This document shows positions 34,863-47,900 of a stretch of 64,000 bases of DNA, piece after piece (the stretch's first letter is position 1; each line of letters begins with the position of its first letter). Position numbers and translations under genes: made by a program. The notes under the pieces were generated by a model that saw only the letters and a list, made by a program, of their open reading frames with translations, searched no databases and had not been told where the DNA came from. Source of the DNA: Thamnaconus septentrionalis (lineage: Eukaryota; Chordata; Actinopteri; Tetraodontiformes; Monacanthidae); the NCBI GenBank assembly GCA_009823395.1, contig CM020507.1, positions 11,832,001-11,896,000 on the forward strand. The letters run 5' to 3'.

Positions 34863-35159
34863 ATGCTGCGCCTCGCCTCTCCATCCCGGACAGCAACAAT
34901 GTCACTAGCAGCGCTGGCTAGCGCGCTGGCCGAGGAGCCCCGGCTGACGGAGAGAGCCTACGTGGTGCTGGAGAAACAGGATTTAGGTGAGAGACACCGC
35001 TGAACTTACGTCACAGCAAGGACCCTGTTTGGTGACGTCACGCTCCGCTCTGCATTTTTCTGTCCTCGCTCAGTGACGCTGTGCAGTGTCCTCGCGGTGC
35101 TGCTGCTGCTGATGGTGGTCATGGCTGTGTGCGTCTACAAGCCGCTCAACCGTCGCTGA
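34863..35159 (+). CDS. Small single-pass membrane protein, probable C12orf76 homologue
   Basis: Two coding exons (34863-34986, 35074-35159) join in phase across a GT-AG intron and encode 69 residues. The N-terminal 41 residues are polar to mildly hydrophobic (AEEPRLTERAYVVLEKQDL). Exon 2 then encodes one hydrophobic helix (about residues 42-62, rich in Leu and Val) and a short basic tail YKPLNRR. The positive tail suggests an N-out, C-cytosolic topology. A second in-frame ATG (codon 13) is an alternative start. No family domain is known to me. The identity rests on position: in human 12q24.11, C12orf76 adjoins ANKRD13A just as here. CpG-rich sequence surrounds exon 1 (34790-35230), and an ATTAAA (35360) and AATAAA (35507) follow. 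Function unknown. Confidence 0.65.
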
Positions 35160-35506
35160 AAACCCAGCAGAGCGGAAAAACCCGAACCGAGCGCCCGGTT
35201 CCCGGTTACCTTGGAGGCGGGGGGCGGGGTCCTAGCCGGGTTCCCTGACCAGGCCGAGCTAACGGGAGCTCCGGCGGAGCTGCATCATCAGCGGGCTGCA
35301 TCACCCTGAGTCATCCACCGCTTGGGTGTCATCTGCTGTGATGGTGATGGAGGAACTTCATTAAAGACATATTCTGCTGATGTTTGAGATTAAATATGCA
35401 CTGTTTTGTATTGTTTTGTATTTGTTTTGAACGCACAATGTGCTACACTGTAAGGGATGCAATTAAATGAAGTTGGATAGGATATGCGTTTGCACGTTTT
35501 TGGTAA

Positions 35507-35512
35507 AATAAA
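35507..35512 (+). promoter_or_regulatory. Candidate poly(A) signal of the C12orf76-like gene
   Basis: AATAAA lies 348 bp after the stop codon. A closer ATTAAA variant at 35360-35365 could serve a shorter 3' UTR. Confidence 0.4.
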
Positions 35513-35519
35513 ATCACTA

Positions 35520-37625
35520 AAATGAATTAATTTCATTTTAAAGAAGCACACATTGTGGTTTTCATTGCACACTCACCTTACAGAGAAAATTACTTTAGGC
35601 TTCTGATCAGATAAAGTCTGATGACACTAATCTTGATTTCTGATGACATTGTATTGTAATTGGAATATCAGGAAATAACCCTCTTGTATGTGATGAATCA
35701 ACACCATGCATTGCAACCTGAAAACAACAGCTTAAGCGGAACAGAACAAAATGAAAGATAGTATGTAACGTAGTCAGCCAAAACCAATTTGAAAAAATGA
35801 AAAACGTACTAAAACTGATATCTAGTACACATTAGATAAGAATAAATGTGAGTGCATGTATTCTTTTTTTATTTATTTATTTAGATCTTCAGAGAATTTC
35901 ACATAAAAAAGAGCAGCTAAACAAACTACCTAATACAAATGCATGTGTGCAGCCTTTTGCGCGCTTCAATGACAATCTGATTTATCAGCGTAAATGAACA
36001 GGAAGCACTATTGCATGGAAGATGCACGTGAACATCTCACTGTTCTTGAACCAGGAAAAGAAGGACGCAGAACGTTCACTGCTGATGGAAATAAAGTGCT
36101 TTTATTTCATGTTAGAAATGACATTTTGAATCAAACACATTGCCTTAAATTTCAAACACATAAAAAAAACTGCAGTTGGAAGGGTGGGTTATAAAGATCT
36201 GCATTATTTCAACCAAACAAGCTTTTATTTATTCTTGCCGACTTTTAAGCGAGCCTTTTTTAATGGTCGTTGTCAGTGAAATTGACTGTGCGGGTTGATG
36301 ATTCAGATGTGGCATATTTAAAAACCTCTGTTATTTTGATGGTACAAAACTCTTAAAAATCTGTTCATAAAAGATTAGTTTGAGTGGCACCGTGTTAAGT
36401 TTGTCATCACCTCCTGCCCAGACGGAGCGAAGCGTTTCCTTGGCACATGCTGGAAAAGCGAATCCTACGTATGGCGAGCATGTGTGTTCCTGTGCCGCTC
36501 TCTCTGCCACTCGAGGCCTACAGGTCGATCTCTGCTACAAAAGGCCTTCAGTCTGCTCTGAAATAATCTCTGCGGCGTCAATTCAATCCACAGTTGTGCC
36601 TGTCACTGCTATTGCATGTTATAAGTGAGGTGATGGCTGTTGTTGGACAGAGACAGTTGACGAAACATATTTGCGAACTTCCTTTGGACCGCGAGGTCGG
36701 AGCGAGTGTGGAGGAAAAAAAAGGCAGAAGTCAGGAGTCAAACCCTCCTCCGTGTTGCCATGCAGCTGTCGTTTAGTTTCTCTCGTAGCGACATGCACGA
36801 CTTTAACCACCTGTTGGAGTCCACATTCACAAAGTACAAGAAAATGCATTTAGGAACTTTTGACTCGATGCAAAAATGCTCTCTGGATCAGCATTGCATG
36901 GCATAAAGTGATATGCATTAATGAATGACACAGTAACACAAAAAAGGAAAAAAAAATGCGGGACACCATTTCTAATTGGACACCTATTAAACTAATTTCA
37001 AAGTAAAGGGAGTAAAATGGGAACCCTGAGATTTCTGCTATTCAGTGAGCCCACAGTCCTCGAAAAGGCGACTCTTTAAGTAGACTTTGCAGGAAAAAAA
37101 ATAAAGACTTCGATCCATCCCTTTAAGTCCACAGTACCACGAGCTTCCTCAGCCCTCTTCATTCTAGTGTATGAGAAACAGGAACAGCGGGATATTGCCA
37201 GCATTAAGTGAAATCACCTAGGGTCTAACATGTATTTATTAAACCTTCATAGCTTTGAAATGATTCTTCTCTGCAAACTATATGACCGGCACATGTGGGT
37301 TTCTGCTGCATTTCTCATTTGGAAAACAAAACAAAGAACCTGGATGACCATGGATTCAGTTTGAGGATGGAGATTCACTGTGCAGAGATAGAAATATAGA
37401 AAGGAGTTATGCTCTTACCAAAAATACCTTTTGAAAAAAGAAAATCAGTTGGAGAGAGTCTGATATTGTCCTGGGAAGAATGAGCTGTTACGGGAAGTTA
37501 TCTGCTGTTGCATAGATGAGTACTGTTGTTAGGAAGGAAAACTGAGGTGCGGTGGTTGCTTCTGGATCTGAAGACGTTATATTATCATTCCCTCTTATTC
37601 CCTTTTTCCTCTCTTTCTTTTTTTT
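35520..37625. other. Intergenic region between convergent C12orf76-like gene and ankrd13a
   Basis: The 2.1-kb interval must include the ankrd13a 3' UTR at its right end; a minus-strand AATAAA (TTTATT at 37234-37239) is a candidate poly(A) signal. The small open frames around 36380-36900 lie on both strands and have no recognisable similarity. Confidence 0.5.
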
Positions 37626-40600
37626 TTACTTCTCAGTGAGGGACAGCTGCAATATTCTCTCCAGCTCCTCTTCCTCCTGCTTCCTCAGTCTCTCCTCCTC
37701 GGCTTGAGCTTGTGCCGAGAGCTCCATTGCCAGGCGGAGGTCCGTGTCGGGGCTGGAGGCAGACGTGGAAGTGGCAGGGCTGGAGGTGTCTGCGTAATCT
37801 ACTAGCACCCCCTCTGGGATACTCCTAGAATGGCAGCAGTGAGAGAAAATCAGGACGAAGCTTTGAGGGTCTTGCACTCAAGAACCTTAAGAAACCATGG
37901 AAATTTGCAAAGAACGTTTTCAAGCTAAACAGAATTGGAAATTAATGCATAATGCATCTGCAAATACCAGAGGAAAAAAATGATGGCTTTCATAAGAGCA
38001 GCAGTGTGTGTGGACTGATAAGGACGCTGCAGTCTTTCAACATTAAGGACATATCCGACTGCAATCAGGGAAAAAAGCTCCCCTTCAACATCTGCCCTCT
38101 TCTTGTGAAGTAGTTAAATGACATCAGGCTGACAGAAACTGGGCCGCCAACAGCACAGGCAAGCAAGTGCACTGACAAAGTACAGAACTTGGTCAATATT
38201 TGTGGTAGATTGTAATGGAAGCCCAACTGTTGCTAAATTCTACAAAGGCCACTTTTTATTTATTTTTTTTACGTTGGCAACGACCCATATCCTGTGCTCC
38301 TACCTGTCACTCTGGCTCCTGGGCACTATGTCAGTGAAGTCCTCGACAGCATCGTCCCACGTCACCTCCTACATTGACACAGACAGACGTCAGGAGAGTC
38401 TTAAAGGCGGGCCAGGCTGACAGGGTGACAGCAACAGAGGAGTTTTTGGGGGAGCCGTTGGCTCCTCTCACCTGGCCCTCGACCCCGTGAGACTCCAGCA
38501 GGCTCTGGTGGATGGCGTACTGCAACAGCTCCTCGTCGTTGTTGGACATGGGTGTGTGTCGGCTGCCTCCTCGACGGTGGTAATTGGCAGGCACCTCGAA
38601 CACTGATGGAGACACTTGGAAAGGAGGCAGCACTGGTTGGATAAAGAAAGAGAAAAGCAGCAGGTCAGGGGTCACAAACACGACTAAATCTCAGTATTTG
38701 GACACGAAACTTGGAAAACTTTCCCACCAGCAGCTTCTTCGTCCTCTCCTGAGGATGTTGGCGAGGCGGCGGGCGTCGGCGTGGAGGCGGGCGTTGGCGT
38801 GGAGGCGGGCGTCGGCGTGGAGGCGGGCGTCGGCTTCGCCTCTTCCTCGGTACTGCATTTGTTGACGTTGCCAAATGTGATCCTGGCGTTCAGCACATGA
38901 AACAGGGGAATCTCTGCAAGAAAGGAGGGGACAACAAGGTCCGACCATTGCTCAGCTACCGTTACTCGACTGGTGTGGCAGCTGATCCTTGAAGCTTCAG
39001 GTTGTTCTTTAGCAGGAGCTGAACAATCATACTGGTGTACCTATTTTCACAGGAAATCCAGGGGGGAATTTCAGGGTCACAAAGTCCCGGAGCCGCGCAA
39101 AGTGGGAGCTGGTACGAGCCATAAGGTCGATGATGGGGGTCACCTGCTCCACCAAGGACAAGGGATGCTCCTCGCTCATCCACAGAGTACCTTTGAACCT
39201 GCACCAAAGCAAGGTTGACTTCTCAATGGAGAAAACCCCACAGCCTAATGGTTTATGGCAGTAAATCTTACTTCTGTGTTCGGATGCTGAGTTCAATGGG
39301 CCGGCCGATGTCTCTGTTCCCCAGGTCAAAATCAGGATCAAAGTATTCCTCTGGCGTGATGGCTGTGGGATTTGTGGCAGTTGCGTACTCCAGAGTCAGG
39401 TCCTAGTAAGTGGAGCAATCTCATGAAATTGGCTGTTACATGGGAATGGAGACATTTTACATGAGAAGAGAATGAACATCTCACCCCTTGTGCACTTATG
39501 TGCTGTTCCACTGTCCCGAGCAGAGACTCCAATATGTTCCTTTCACCTAAAGGTCGTACACAAGAATTCTTACTCCAGCATATCTTTAGTATGTACCTAA
39601 AAAAAATGCTACTAATTAATACATTTCTACATACTTTTTATTCTGGCTTTCTCCTCATCTGTAAGATGTTCGGTCCTGGTCCTGATTACCACATTTACAT
39701 TGTTCACACTGAAAACCTGGGAGAGCAACCAAAATCTATCATCATTTGTAATTAGACATAGTCATGCCAACTCTCATTGGTTGCACACTGCAATTCACAC
39801 TATCATGAAATGTATCTTTCACAACAAACCTTCGCTTCAAATCCATTGACAACTTCTGTTTTTTCACTTCTCCAGCCCCAAATCCCAGATTTGATCCTAT
39901 GAAAGGACAAACATTATGAAACATGACATATTCCAATTTGGACGGCTTATACCGAAGCACTCTGAGCTCTCTAAACATTTGCAACTGCAACTGAGGTTGT
40001 GCACATGAAGTCTTGCAAAGAAGGTCAGAATCTTAAGCATGCATTGACAACAACACAACAAGGCACATTACACGCTACAGGATTTTCTTTATTGGAACTA
40101 AAGTGATCTAAATGAAAAAGATCTTGCTGGCATTAACTTGTTTTATTAAGAGAGCGAATTCAGTTGTGAGGAATATAATTTTAGAGGATGAATGACTCTT
40201 ACCTCTCAAAGCTAATATCTTTTGTATCCAAGTAGGTGTTGACAATAGGAGTTGTCAGCCTTTTGGCAATTTCCTGCTCAGCCGGCTGCATGGACTCTAA
40301 TGTCACATCCTCCATTTCTTGGGTAATGTTGAAGCGTTCAGTGTCCACCACTTTGTCGTCATGGTTCACCTCCATCAACTCAGCGCAGGAATCTATTCAA
40401 AGCAAAAAAAAAGTCTCAGGGATACTATTTTCTTTAAGAGACAGTGCATGAAAATCATTTTGTTCTGTGTGGACAGAAACACACACCATCTCCTCTGAAG
40501 ATGTAGCTCCTCTGGCCTCTGATCCACGTCATGTTCTCAAAGCCTAGTAGGGTGGCATCCACCCGTAGGCTGGCACCGCTTTTCCAGATGCGACACACAT

Positions 40601-42850
40601 CGCTCGGGCAAACCCGGGACAGCAGGGGGACTGCAAAAACACAGCACATCAAAGTCACGTTGTGCAAATAAATCAAAGAATAAATAGTAGTTAAAATAAT
40701 AGTTCCAAACCAATGTGGCAGGACAGAACAGCCACAACAAATATTTCAAACATGGTGACAGAGGTATGTGGTCCGTCCAGTAGAACCAGAGCAGACCTCT
40801 TGGCTGGAAAAGACTGTACTTGACATTCATTTGCAGATTTCCTCTTCTTGCTTAGAGCAACAAAGGCAGGTCAACGACTGTGCATGGTGTGCTTTTGCAT
40901 TTTTAATGGGTATTTGTGTGTGTATATACATATTGCATGATTTTAGATTGAACTTACATTTTTTTTATTAAAACATTTTCTCAGAGACTCAATCCTTTAT
41001 TACAGTCAGCCAATACAATGTAGATACACATCAGGAAAAGAAAAAAACTTGCATAAATATTTAATTTGTATAAGTACTTAAATACATAGAGATAAATACA
41101 TCTCGATTCTTGCAGAGGCCAAACATATTAATTTTGTGATGTTTGAATAAATTTGGTATTGAAATATTTATGCAAGTTTTTCTTTTCCTGATGTGTGTAT
41201 ACATGATTTTGGCTGAGTGTATATAATTGGTACCATTACACTTATAGTAACATTCAGCACTTTAAGTGCAGAATGTCATAGTAACATTTTAGCACTTTGA
41301 CATTTTCTGTTCTTAATTAACCTCAGGCACATGCATAAGCAAGAAAACTCACTCCAACTGGTAAACTCCCACTTCATTTCCATGTAGAAGTCTGGAGACT
41401 GTAGATGACAAGATAAAAAAAACAAAACAAATGATTTATCTTATCATTATATATTTCAAAGTTTGTGGTACAGATGGATGACAACATGGCAGACCTCTCG
41501 GATCTTTGCCAGCAGCTCAGGCACTCCTCCCAGCGCAGTGGAGGCTTTGAGGTAGTCTCTGCGCTGAAGCACCAGCTGAACCATCTCAGGATCTCCAGTG
41601 CTGACTGCTTCCTGTAGTGCTGGACAGGCAGAGACGGAAGAGTTTCAACAAACCGCTGAAAGCTTTTAAGGTAATGACATCAGTTCCTAAGCAGCTGCAA
41701 CTCTCCAATGAAAGGAAACCACAACCACACCATTTACTGCAGTCAAAGCATACATTTTAGAAAACGCACAGTAAATAATCATTTATATTATCAAGTATAT
41801 TCGGTAAGAATAATAATAAAAAAATAATAATACTCTTTGGTCCATTAAAACTTACCCGTCCAACTATGGCCATTTTCTTTAGTCACAGCAGCACCAAGTC
41901 TGAGAAGAACTCTCACTGACTCCAGGTGCCCGAGCGAAACGGCCAGATGCAAGGGTGTCCGACCTCTTGGGTCTACAGCCTCTATGTCATTCTGCGAAAA
42001 CACAACATGCATTTGTTAAAACCATCCGTAAATGATGGGTTGAATAAACACCGAATCTGTCTAAACGCCTTTTCACTGAGATCATGGCTGGAAATGACAC
42101 AGTAGTGCACACTTTTGACCAATCATCATGAGCCATGCCGTTGAGATAAGTGCGGTCGTGACTAGGATTTCTGAGTTGTGCCAGTAATGACAGCTTTGAA
42201 CTACAGGAAGAACAAACAACAACGTTAACTACAGGTAACTCCAACTATCGCCCAATTGGGGCGGATGGGCATTGTAACTTTATAATCGGAATTTGTTAGA
42301 AGACTATATAACAAATGGTGGTAAAGGTGTTGCGCATTAAAACAAATAGAATAAGCTTAGTACAAACAAAAAACAAAACCAAAACAGGCACATATATTCT
42401 GAGCAGAAGTAGTTTATTGTGTGTGAGTAATCCGAGTAGCACAAATAGCCGCGATGAAATCACAAAGTTACAACTAGAAACATGACATCAGTCTGTTTGT
42501 AAAAGTCGCAACGATGAAGTTCAGTGAGTTGTAGTGTAATTTATTCAAAGAATAAACAAAATCTGTGTTTGACACAGTGACATTAAAAAGAGGATCTGTG
42601 TGTAGCATCTGTCAACACGACTGGCCTACTTCAACTCGATGACTGCAAGAGATTTAACGTCTCCCCACGGACTCCATCGAGCAAAAGAACGTTGTTTTGT
42701 GGCCGCAGACCTGTGAAGTGAGCTGCTCAGTGTCTTACCAACCTGCGGTACTCTAATTTCTTCCTCCAGTTGTCTGTAATCATTCTCCCAGACTGCGGAA
42801 TGCAGAGGAAACTTCTCCTTGATCTCTTGGCTAATGTTAGCGGTGGACAT
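37626..42850 (-). CDS. ankrd13a: Ankyrin repeat domain-containing protein 13A
   Basis: ANKRD13A is a ubiquitin-interacting-motif protein that binds Lys63-linked chains on internalised receptors such as EGFR at the plasma membrane and endosomes. Coding exons in transcript order: 42850-42743, 41991-41856, 41619-41495, 41398-41353, 40630-40487, 40392-40203, 39896-39830, 39716-39635, 39546-39485, 39402-39272, 39198-39041, 38913-38728, 38632-38472, 38368-38304, 37824-37626. All phases join, giving 619 residues (human 590). Ankyrin repeats lie in the first 100 or so residues ([16 protein letters not shown]). The GPCR-chaperone-like central domain follows ([37 protein letters not shown]). UIM-like helices are at about 505-525 ([15 protein letters not shown]), 577-592 ([12 protein letters not shown]) and the C terminus ([12 protein letters not shown]). 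Residues near 450 contain four PTPAST-type repeats. Neighbouring git2, tchp and gltp support paralogue A rather than B. Confidence 0.92.
38770..38833 (-). repeat. 18-bp coding minisatellite in ankrd13a
   Basis: Three to four copies of an 18-bp GC-rich unit encode tandem Pro-Thr-Pro-Ala-Ser-Thr hexapeptides in ankrd13a coding exon 12. They follow the conserved [12 protein letters not shown] segment and precede the UIM region. Human ANKRD13A has no such repeat at this place as far as I recall. Confidence 0.85.
41003..41219. mobile_element. Tc1/mariner-like MITE with TA duplication
   Basis: The 217-bp element has inverted repeats of about 60 bp: 41003-41063 and 41160-41219 are near-perfect reverse complements. 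They share cagccaa outer parts and an inner cttgcataaatattt core. The left end begins cagtcagcc. TA dinucleotides flank both ends (41001-41002, 41220-41221), as for Tc1/mariner insertion. The roughly 95-bp centre has no coding content. It is in the ankrd13a intron between the exons at 41353-41398 and 40487-40630. Confidence 0.85.
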
Positions 42851-44948
42851 CTTCCTCCTTGTGGAGACGCTCAGTGCAACGTAAGCCAGCCTCTAATGCT
42901 CACTGCCATGGAGAAACCCGCGTCAACACCGAGATACTTTGACTAAAATACGCCGTGAACATCTTTAACGCCCATTACATTTGACAACAACAACAACCGA
43001 AAGTATCGGAACAGCCCAACCGGTGTTAAGCGTACTTCCGGGTGCCTACTGAGAATTGAGAGCCCCTCGCGGGAGCGAACGACGGAAGAGTGTTAGGGAC
43101 AAACTTGATATATACCTGATTTATTCCCTCCCCCTAGACCGAAAATTGACTTTAAACTTCGGCTAATGCACCCCAAAACTGTAATTACTTTGAAATGCAA
43201 ATAAAGGATTCATATTAGTGAAGTTGATAAGTTTATAAACGTGAATTTCAATAGACGTTTTAAGTGTTTTATGTGCCACTATTCGAGCATTACATGCAGA
43301 AGATTTTCGTAATGTAATGTAAATTTATTTATTTTAAAAATATATGACATTCGCCCCTTGTGTGACATTTTTTGCACCCAATACTCGTGATTTGACCTGA
43401 GTCAAATCAATGTCAATGTTAGCTTTCATTAGTAAAAATTGGGAATGAAAGTGCAAAGGAGGTGTTGGTGGAATTGAAGTGCAGGCCGTATATAGTTATC
43501 CCCTTGAAAGTAATCACGCAAAACGTTGGTTCACAAAGCGGAGACGATGCCTTAGGGGTTTTCCATTTGGACCGTGCGCGCTCCCGTTCGCCGTGTGCGC
43601 CTTTTTGGCAGACATACAAAATTCACCATCACACCGGGATGCCTCCGCTTCAAAACTTTTGAACAAGGAAGTGACTGGTGTTGAATTATGCCAAGAGAGC
43701 GCCCAAGAGAGATTGAAAGGCTTATCTGATGCGAGTATACATTAACTAAGACAACAGTGGACGGTTAAAACATTATTTTTTATTTGTGTGTGGGCGTGCG
43801 CGCGCGTACGCGTGCGTGTTTCACTTTAAAACGACACCACGCTGTTTTATTATTTATTCATTAAACTACAACCACTTAAAGAGTATCCAGAATGGGAATG
43901 TGCTGTTGACTGGGAAGTTTGCAAGCCATAACACGTTTGTGCTTCAGTCTAAACTGCATTACACGTCATGTAGTTGTTGTCAACAGTATAAATTTAGGTT
44001 TCGTATTATGGAATATATAAAATAAATTATGAACACCTGTTGATTTGTTTTTTTTTTGTTTTTTTTTTACTTTCTCAATGCACATGTAACTGTCCCTGAA
44101 GTTGAAATTCAGGGTTGTGTTGGTCTGAGCCGTGACAATGCATCTATGGGATTTATCAGCTAAAGTCAATTTAGTTAAGACAATCGTAAGTTTATAGACT
44201 TTTGGCTATTGAAGGAGACACCAAAGATCATATCAGGCAATAGGGTGCAAAGGGTGTTTTAAGTCAAGTGCAGATAGTAAGAGGGAGAGGACGCAGTCTT
44301 GTCTGTACCTGTAAGGTTTTGGGGTTTGAATCCTCAGTTGAAACTGTCAGGCTTGAGTTTCCCCTAAAACCCTACTCGTCAATGTTTGCATGCAGGGTTC
44401 ATCTATATACGTCATATATTTTTTGTTGTCCTACGACGGCTTAGCATTTTCCTCAAAACAAGTGAAGGAGACAATGACGTGTTATTTCAAAGTGATGACT
44501 GGTTTCTCCCTCCTGTGAGACAAAAATCTGGGCGTAAAGTGACACTTCCACCGAGGCTCAGTGTGTCTGCTGCCTGCAGCGAGTGACTGCTCCCACTCTT
44601 CACACTGTCACACTGTCGTCAGGAGTTAACCACCAAACGGATACGTTGCATTCGGTTCATCAACTGTCCAGTCGGCCCCCAAAGTTACTGGAAAGAAGCA
44701 GCGGCCGTGTGATTCTCTTGCTTGGTGACGTCACCATGGTGGCAGCGCAAACGCTAGCCAAAAAGGACGAGGCTCTCACCAGTTGAATGAAGTAGCAGGG
44801 TCGGTCCTCGCGAGGATGTTTTATAATTAGCTAGGTCGAGCTAACGCGGAAGGAAATTCTCACAGGGCGACCAATGGTGAGCGTAACGTAACGGACACCG
44901 CCGTCTCGTTTTCTTTCAACGCTTTTATTTCATCTTCGGAGTCCGAGG
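42851..44948. promoter_or_regulatory. Divergent intergenic/promoter region between ankrd13a and git2
   Basis: The 2.1-kb head-to-head spacer must contain both promoters. GC-richer stretches with CpGs lie next to each start codon (about 42860-43090 and 44700-44948) and flank an AT-rich middle. An alternating GC run, gcgcgcgcgtacgcgtgcg, lies near 43798-43816. Open frames around 43420-43745 are short and overlap on both strands. No TATA box is evident on either side. Confidence 0.5.
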
Positions 44949-47900
44949 ATGTCCAAACGGCTACGGAACGCCGAGGTGTGCGCCGACTGCAGTGTCCCAG
45001 GTAAGCGGGCGAATTCAGGAGCTGCCAGTGTTAGCTGCCCTGTAATCCCAAGCATTGCTCTCCACACCTCCTAAATAAGTCCTCTTAAATCAGATTATCA
45101 CTTCAGGGTCTCGGCGGGTTTCGTTGTCCCACGTTGGGTTAATTGCGATGGACGAGTGTTGACACCGGGAGAGTTGAATAGTTGTCACACAGGTGATGAA
45201 CAGCTGAAGCAGCTGCAGCTTTAACGTGAGGAAGGAACTCGACTTAAATATTGGGGCAGGGTTTATTTTTCAGACCGGGCTTTTGTGATGCATAGTCACA
45301 ACATAGCCAAATTGTTCGTATTTGCAGCACCGTCTGTGTAGCACCTGCCTTTGCCTTTCCTACACCAACTCTGACTATCTTTGAATGGATCACCCAACCC
45401 TTGATTGGTCTCCATTGTGAAGAATACAAACAAAGTAAACAAAAAAAATAAATTCCTCCTATTTAGTTGCTTTCATCAACATACATATTATTGTCTCCTT
45501 GATTCTCTAATTCTCTACTTATCTATTAAAATTATCTATTCTGTTAAGACATAAAGGAGTCAAAGTTGGAGGGGAAAACAAGTTACTGGATTTTTCCAGG
45601 CAAGCATTCTTCTATCTGCGAGTGACGAACAAGTGATAGCAGTGTCTGTGCTGTACTCAGAGGGCCCATTTATGCAGAAGTGACGTGATGTTTTCAGCAG
45701 GCACAGGAAACAAAACAGGATGCTGAGTGAGTCGACCGCACGCTTTTCAGTGCAGAAGAGATTTTCTTTTTTTTTTTTCTCTGATGGCTCCACAATTTGT
45801 TGGAAGTGCCAAAGCACAGCACACAGCTTGTTATGATTATGAGTGGAAGTTCCCCTCGAATGCGCAGAGATAAAGTGAAGGGGATATGCGAGAATATTTA
45901 CTCTCGGACATGTTTGAGTGTCTTGTCTGTCATCGTTGTTACGGAGTCTGGTGAAACCGTCCCGGGCTGCACAGCAGCTGGACCAGATTGCCCTTCAACT
46001 GCAACTGCTAGCAGTTGTTAGTGGGGTGGAATATATTTAGAATTTCAAGATGTGCGTATTAAATTTAGCAGCACGTGTTGAGGAAAGACCCGTGTCAGCA
46101 CCGTATCGCAGGTCTCGGTGGTAGAGAGAGAGAGAGAGAGAGGGAAAGAGAGAAAAAAAGTGGGCGCCAGGTGCTAGAATGTGATGGCAGCTGCTCGTCC
46201 TCCACCTCAGCTGCTGCTAAGACGCTCCACTGTCTGTCCTGTCACTGTGCCAGACACTCAATCTGCCTCTCAGACCATTGGCTATTTGCTTGCCTTATGA
46301 ATTCAATGTATTTTTGGACTCGAGGTGCACACGTCTCGGTGTAAATGGCAGGTGGCCTGACTGTGTGCATAATGGATGTGTACTTAATAGGTCAAGGTTA
46401 AATGCACACATTTATTTTGAGTACATTTATTTTTGTATGTCGTGAAGCCACCCAGTCGCACTTCCTCTTTTTTTCAAAACACTTTGTAAAATTTTGTAAA
46501 ATAATTGTTAACAGCCTATCTGACACTCTTTAGTGTGCGTTGATGGAGGAAGCTCCCCAGCACTTCAACAATGAGGCTGAGGTGATCCAACGTACAGCTG
46601 TTGCTTTTCACTTCCTCTCTGGACAATGGTTTCCCATAAACCCCCAGTCAAACAGTCCCTCCATGCTTATTATAGCTGCCTGCGTGGGCACCCTCTGGAG
46701 GTACCGTACAGTTGTGTTTTTCTGTGTAACGTTGGTGTCTCTCCCAGAGGCAGAGCATCTCAATGCAAAGAACGGCTGTGGTTTATTTTGAAAGGTTTGT
46801 TCTCTGTACCTTATATCAGCCCAAATATGCTTTGCCGGTATTCTGAGCCAAACAATAAGACTTAGCGTGCATAAAGTTGAAACCTCTGTTTGTTTTTATT
46901 AAATTTTCTTAGTGACGATTTTGCCTGAAGAAGAAAATAAATGTGTGTGCGTTTAGTTGGCCAAAGCCACTAAAAATAATCACGTTATCATTCACCAGCC
47001 ATTTGCACCCACTGTATTAGATACACCCTGGTAGGATCAGGTCCCTTATGAAGTGGCTGCTAAGTGTGTGTTTGTTTCAGGATGGAGGTATTGTGCACTC
47101 ACAGATGCTGTTCAGTAGGCCTTGGTTGTAACCAGCGGTTATGTGAGTTCCTGTTGTCTTTCTTTGGTCTCCAAGCAGTCTGACCTCTGACCCCTGACAT
47201 CAGCAAGGCATTTTCCTTCACACAACTGCTGCTCGCTGGGTTTTTTTCTCTTCTTGGAACCATTCGCTGTCGACGCTCGAGATGGTTGTGCCAGTGCGAA
47301 AATTCCATCAGATCAGACGTCTTCTATTGGAATGAATGAGCCTTTTTGTGTCACATGTACCGAAATACAAGCGAAATGGTGGTTGACTTATTTTGTGGTG
47401 GGATTTCCCTGTCAGAGCCTCGCTGGGCCTCAGTGAACAGAGGTGTGCTGATATGTGATGAGTGCTGCAGCGTTCACCGCAGCCTGGGGAGGCACAGCTC
47501 GCAAGTCCGCCACCTGACGCACACACCGTGGCCCGCCACACAGCTGCAGGTAAAAAAAAAACCCCGCAGGAAAATCCTCCCAGACACAAACATTATTGCT
47601 CAACACTCTTAGAGGATATGCTCATGATTACTGTGGATCTGAGCTACACTGTCTAGGACCAAATCAAGAAGCCGTTTTCTTTCATTTCATTCTCACTCTA
47701 GATGGTTCAAACATTGTACGGCAACGGCGCAAATTCAATCTGGGAGCACTCTCTCCTGGATCCCGCCTCTGTGATGAGTGGCAAACGCAAAGCCAACCCT
47801 CAGGACAAACTGCAGTGAGTCACCGCGGCCTGGGAAGGGAGAAGCGCGTTGCATTCACTACACGTTAAATTCAATAAGCAAAGAGAGATTACTGTTGAAC

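Noticed and set aside
38763..38833. CRISPR array
   Set aside because: The units are contiguous 18-bp tandem repeats in a eukaryotic coding exon, with no spacers.
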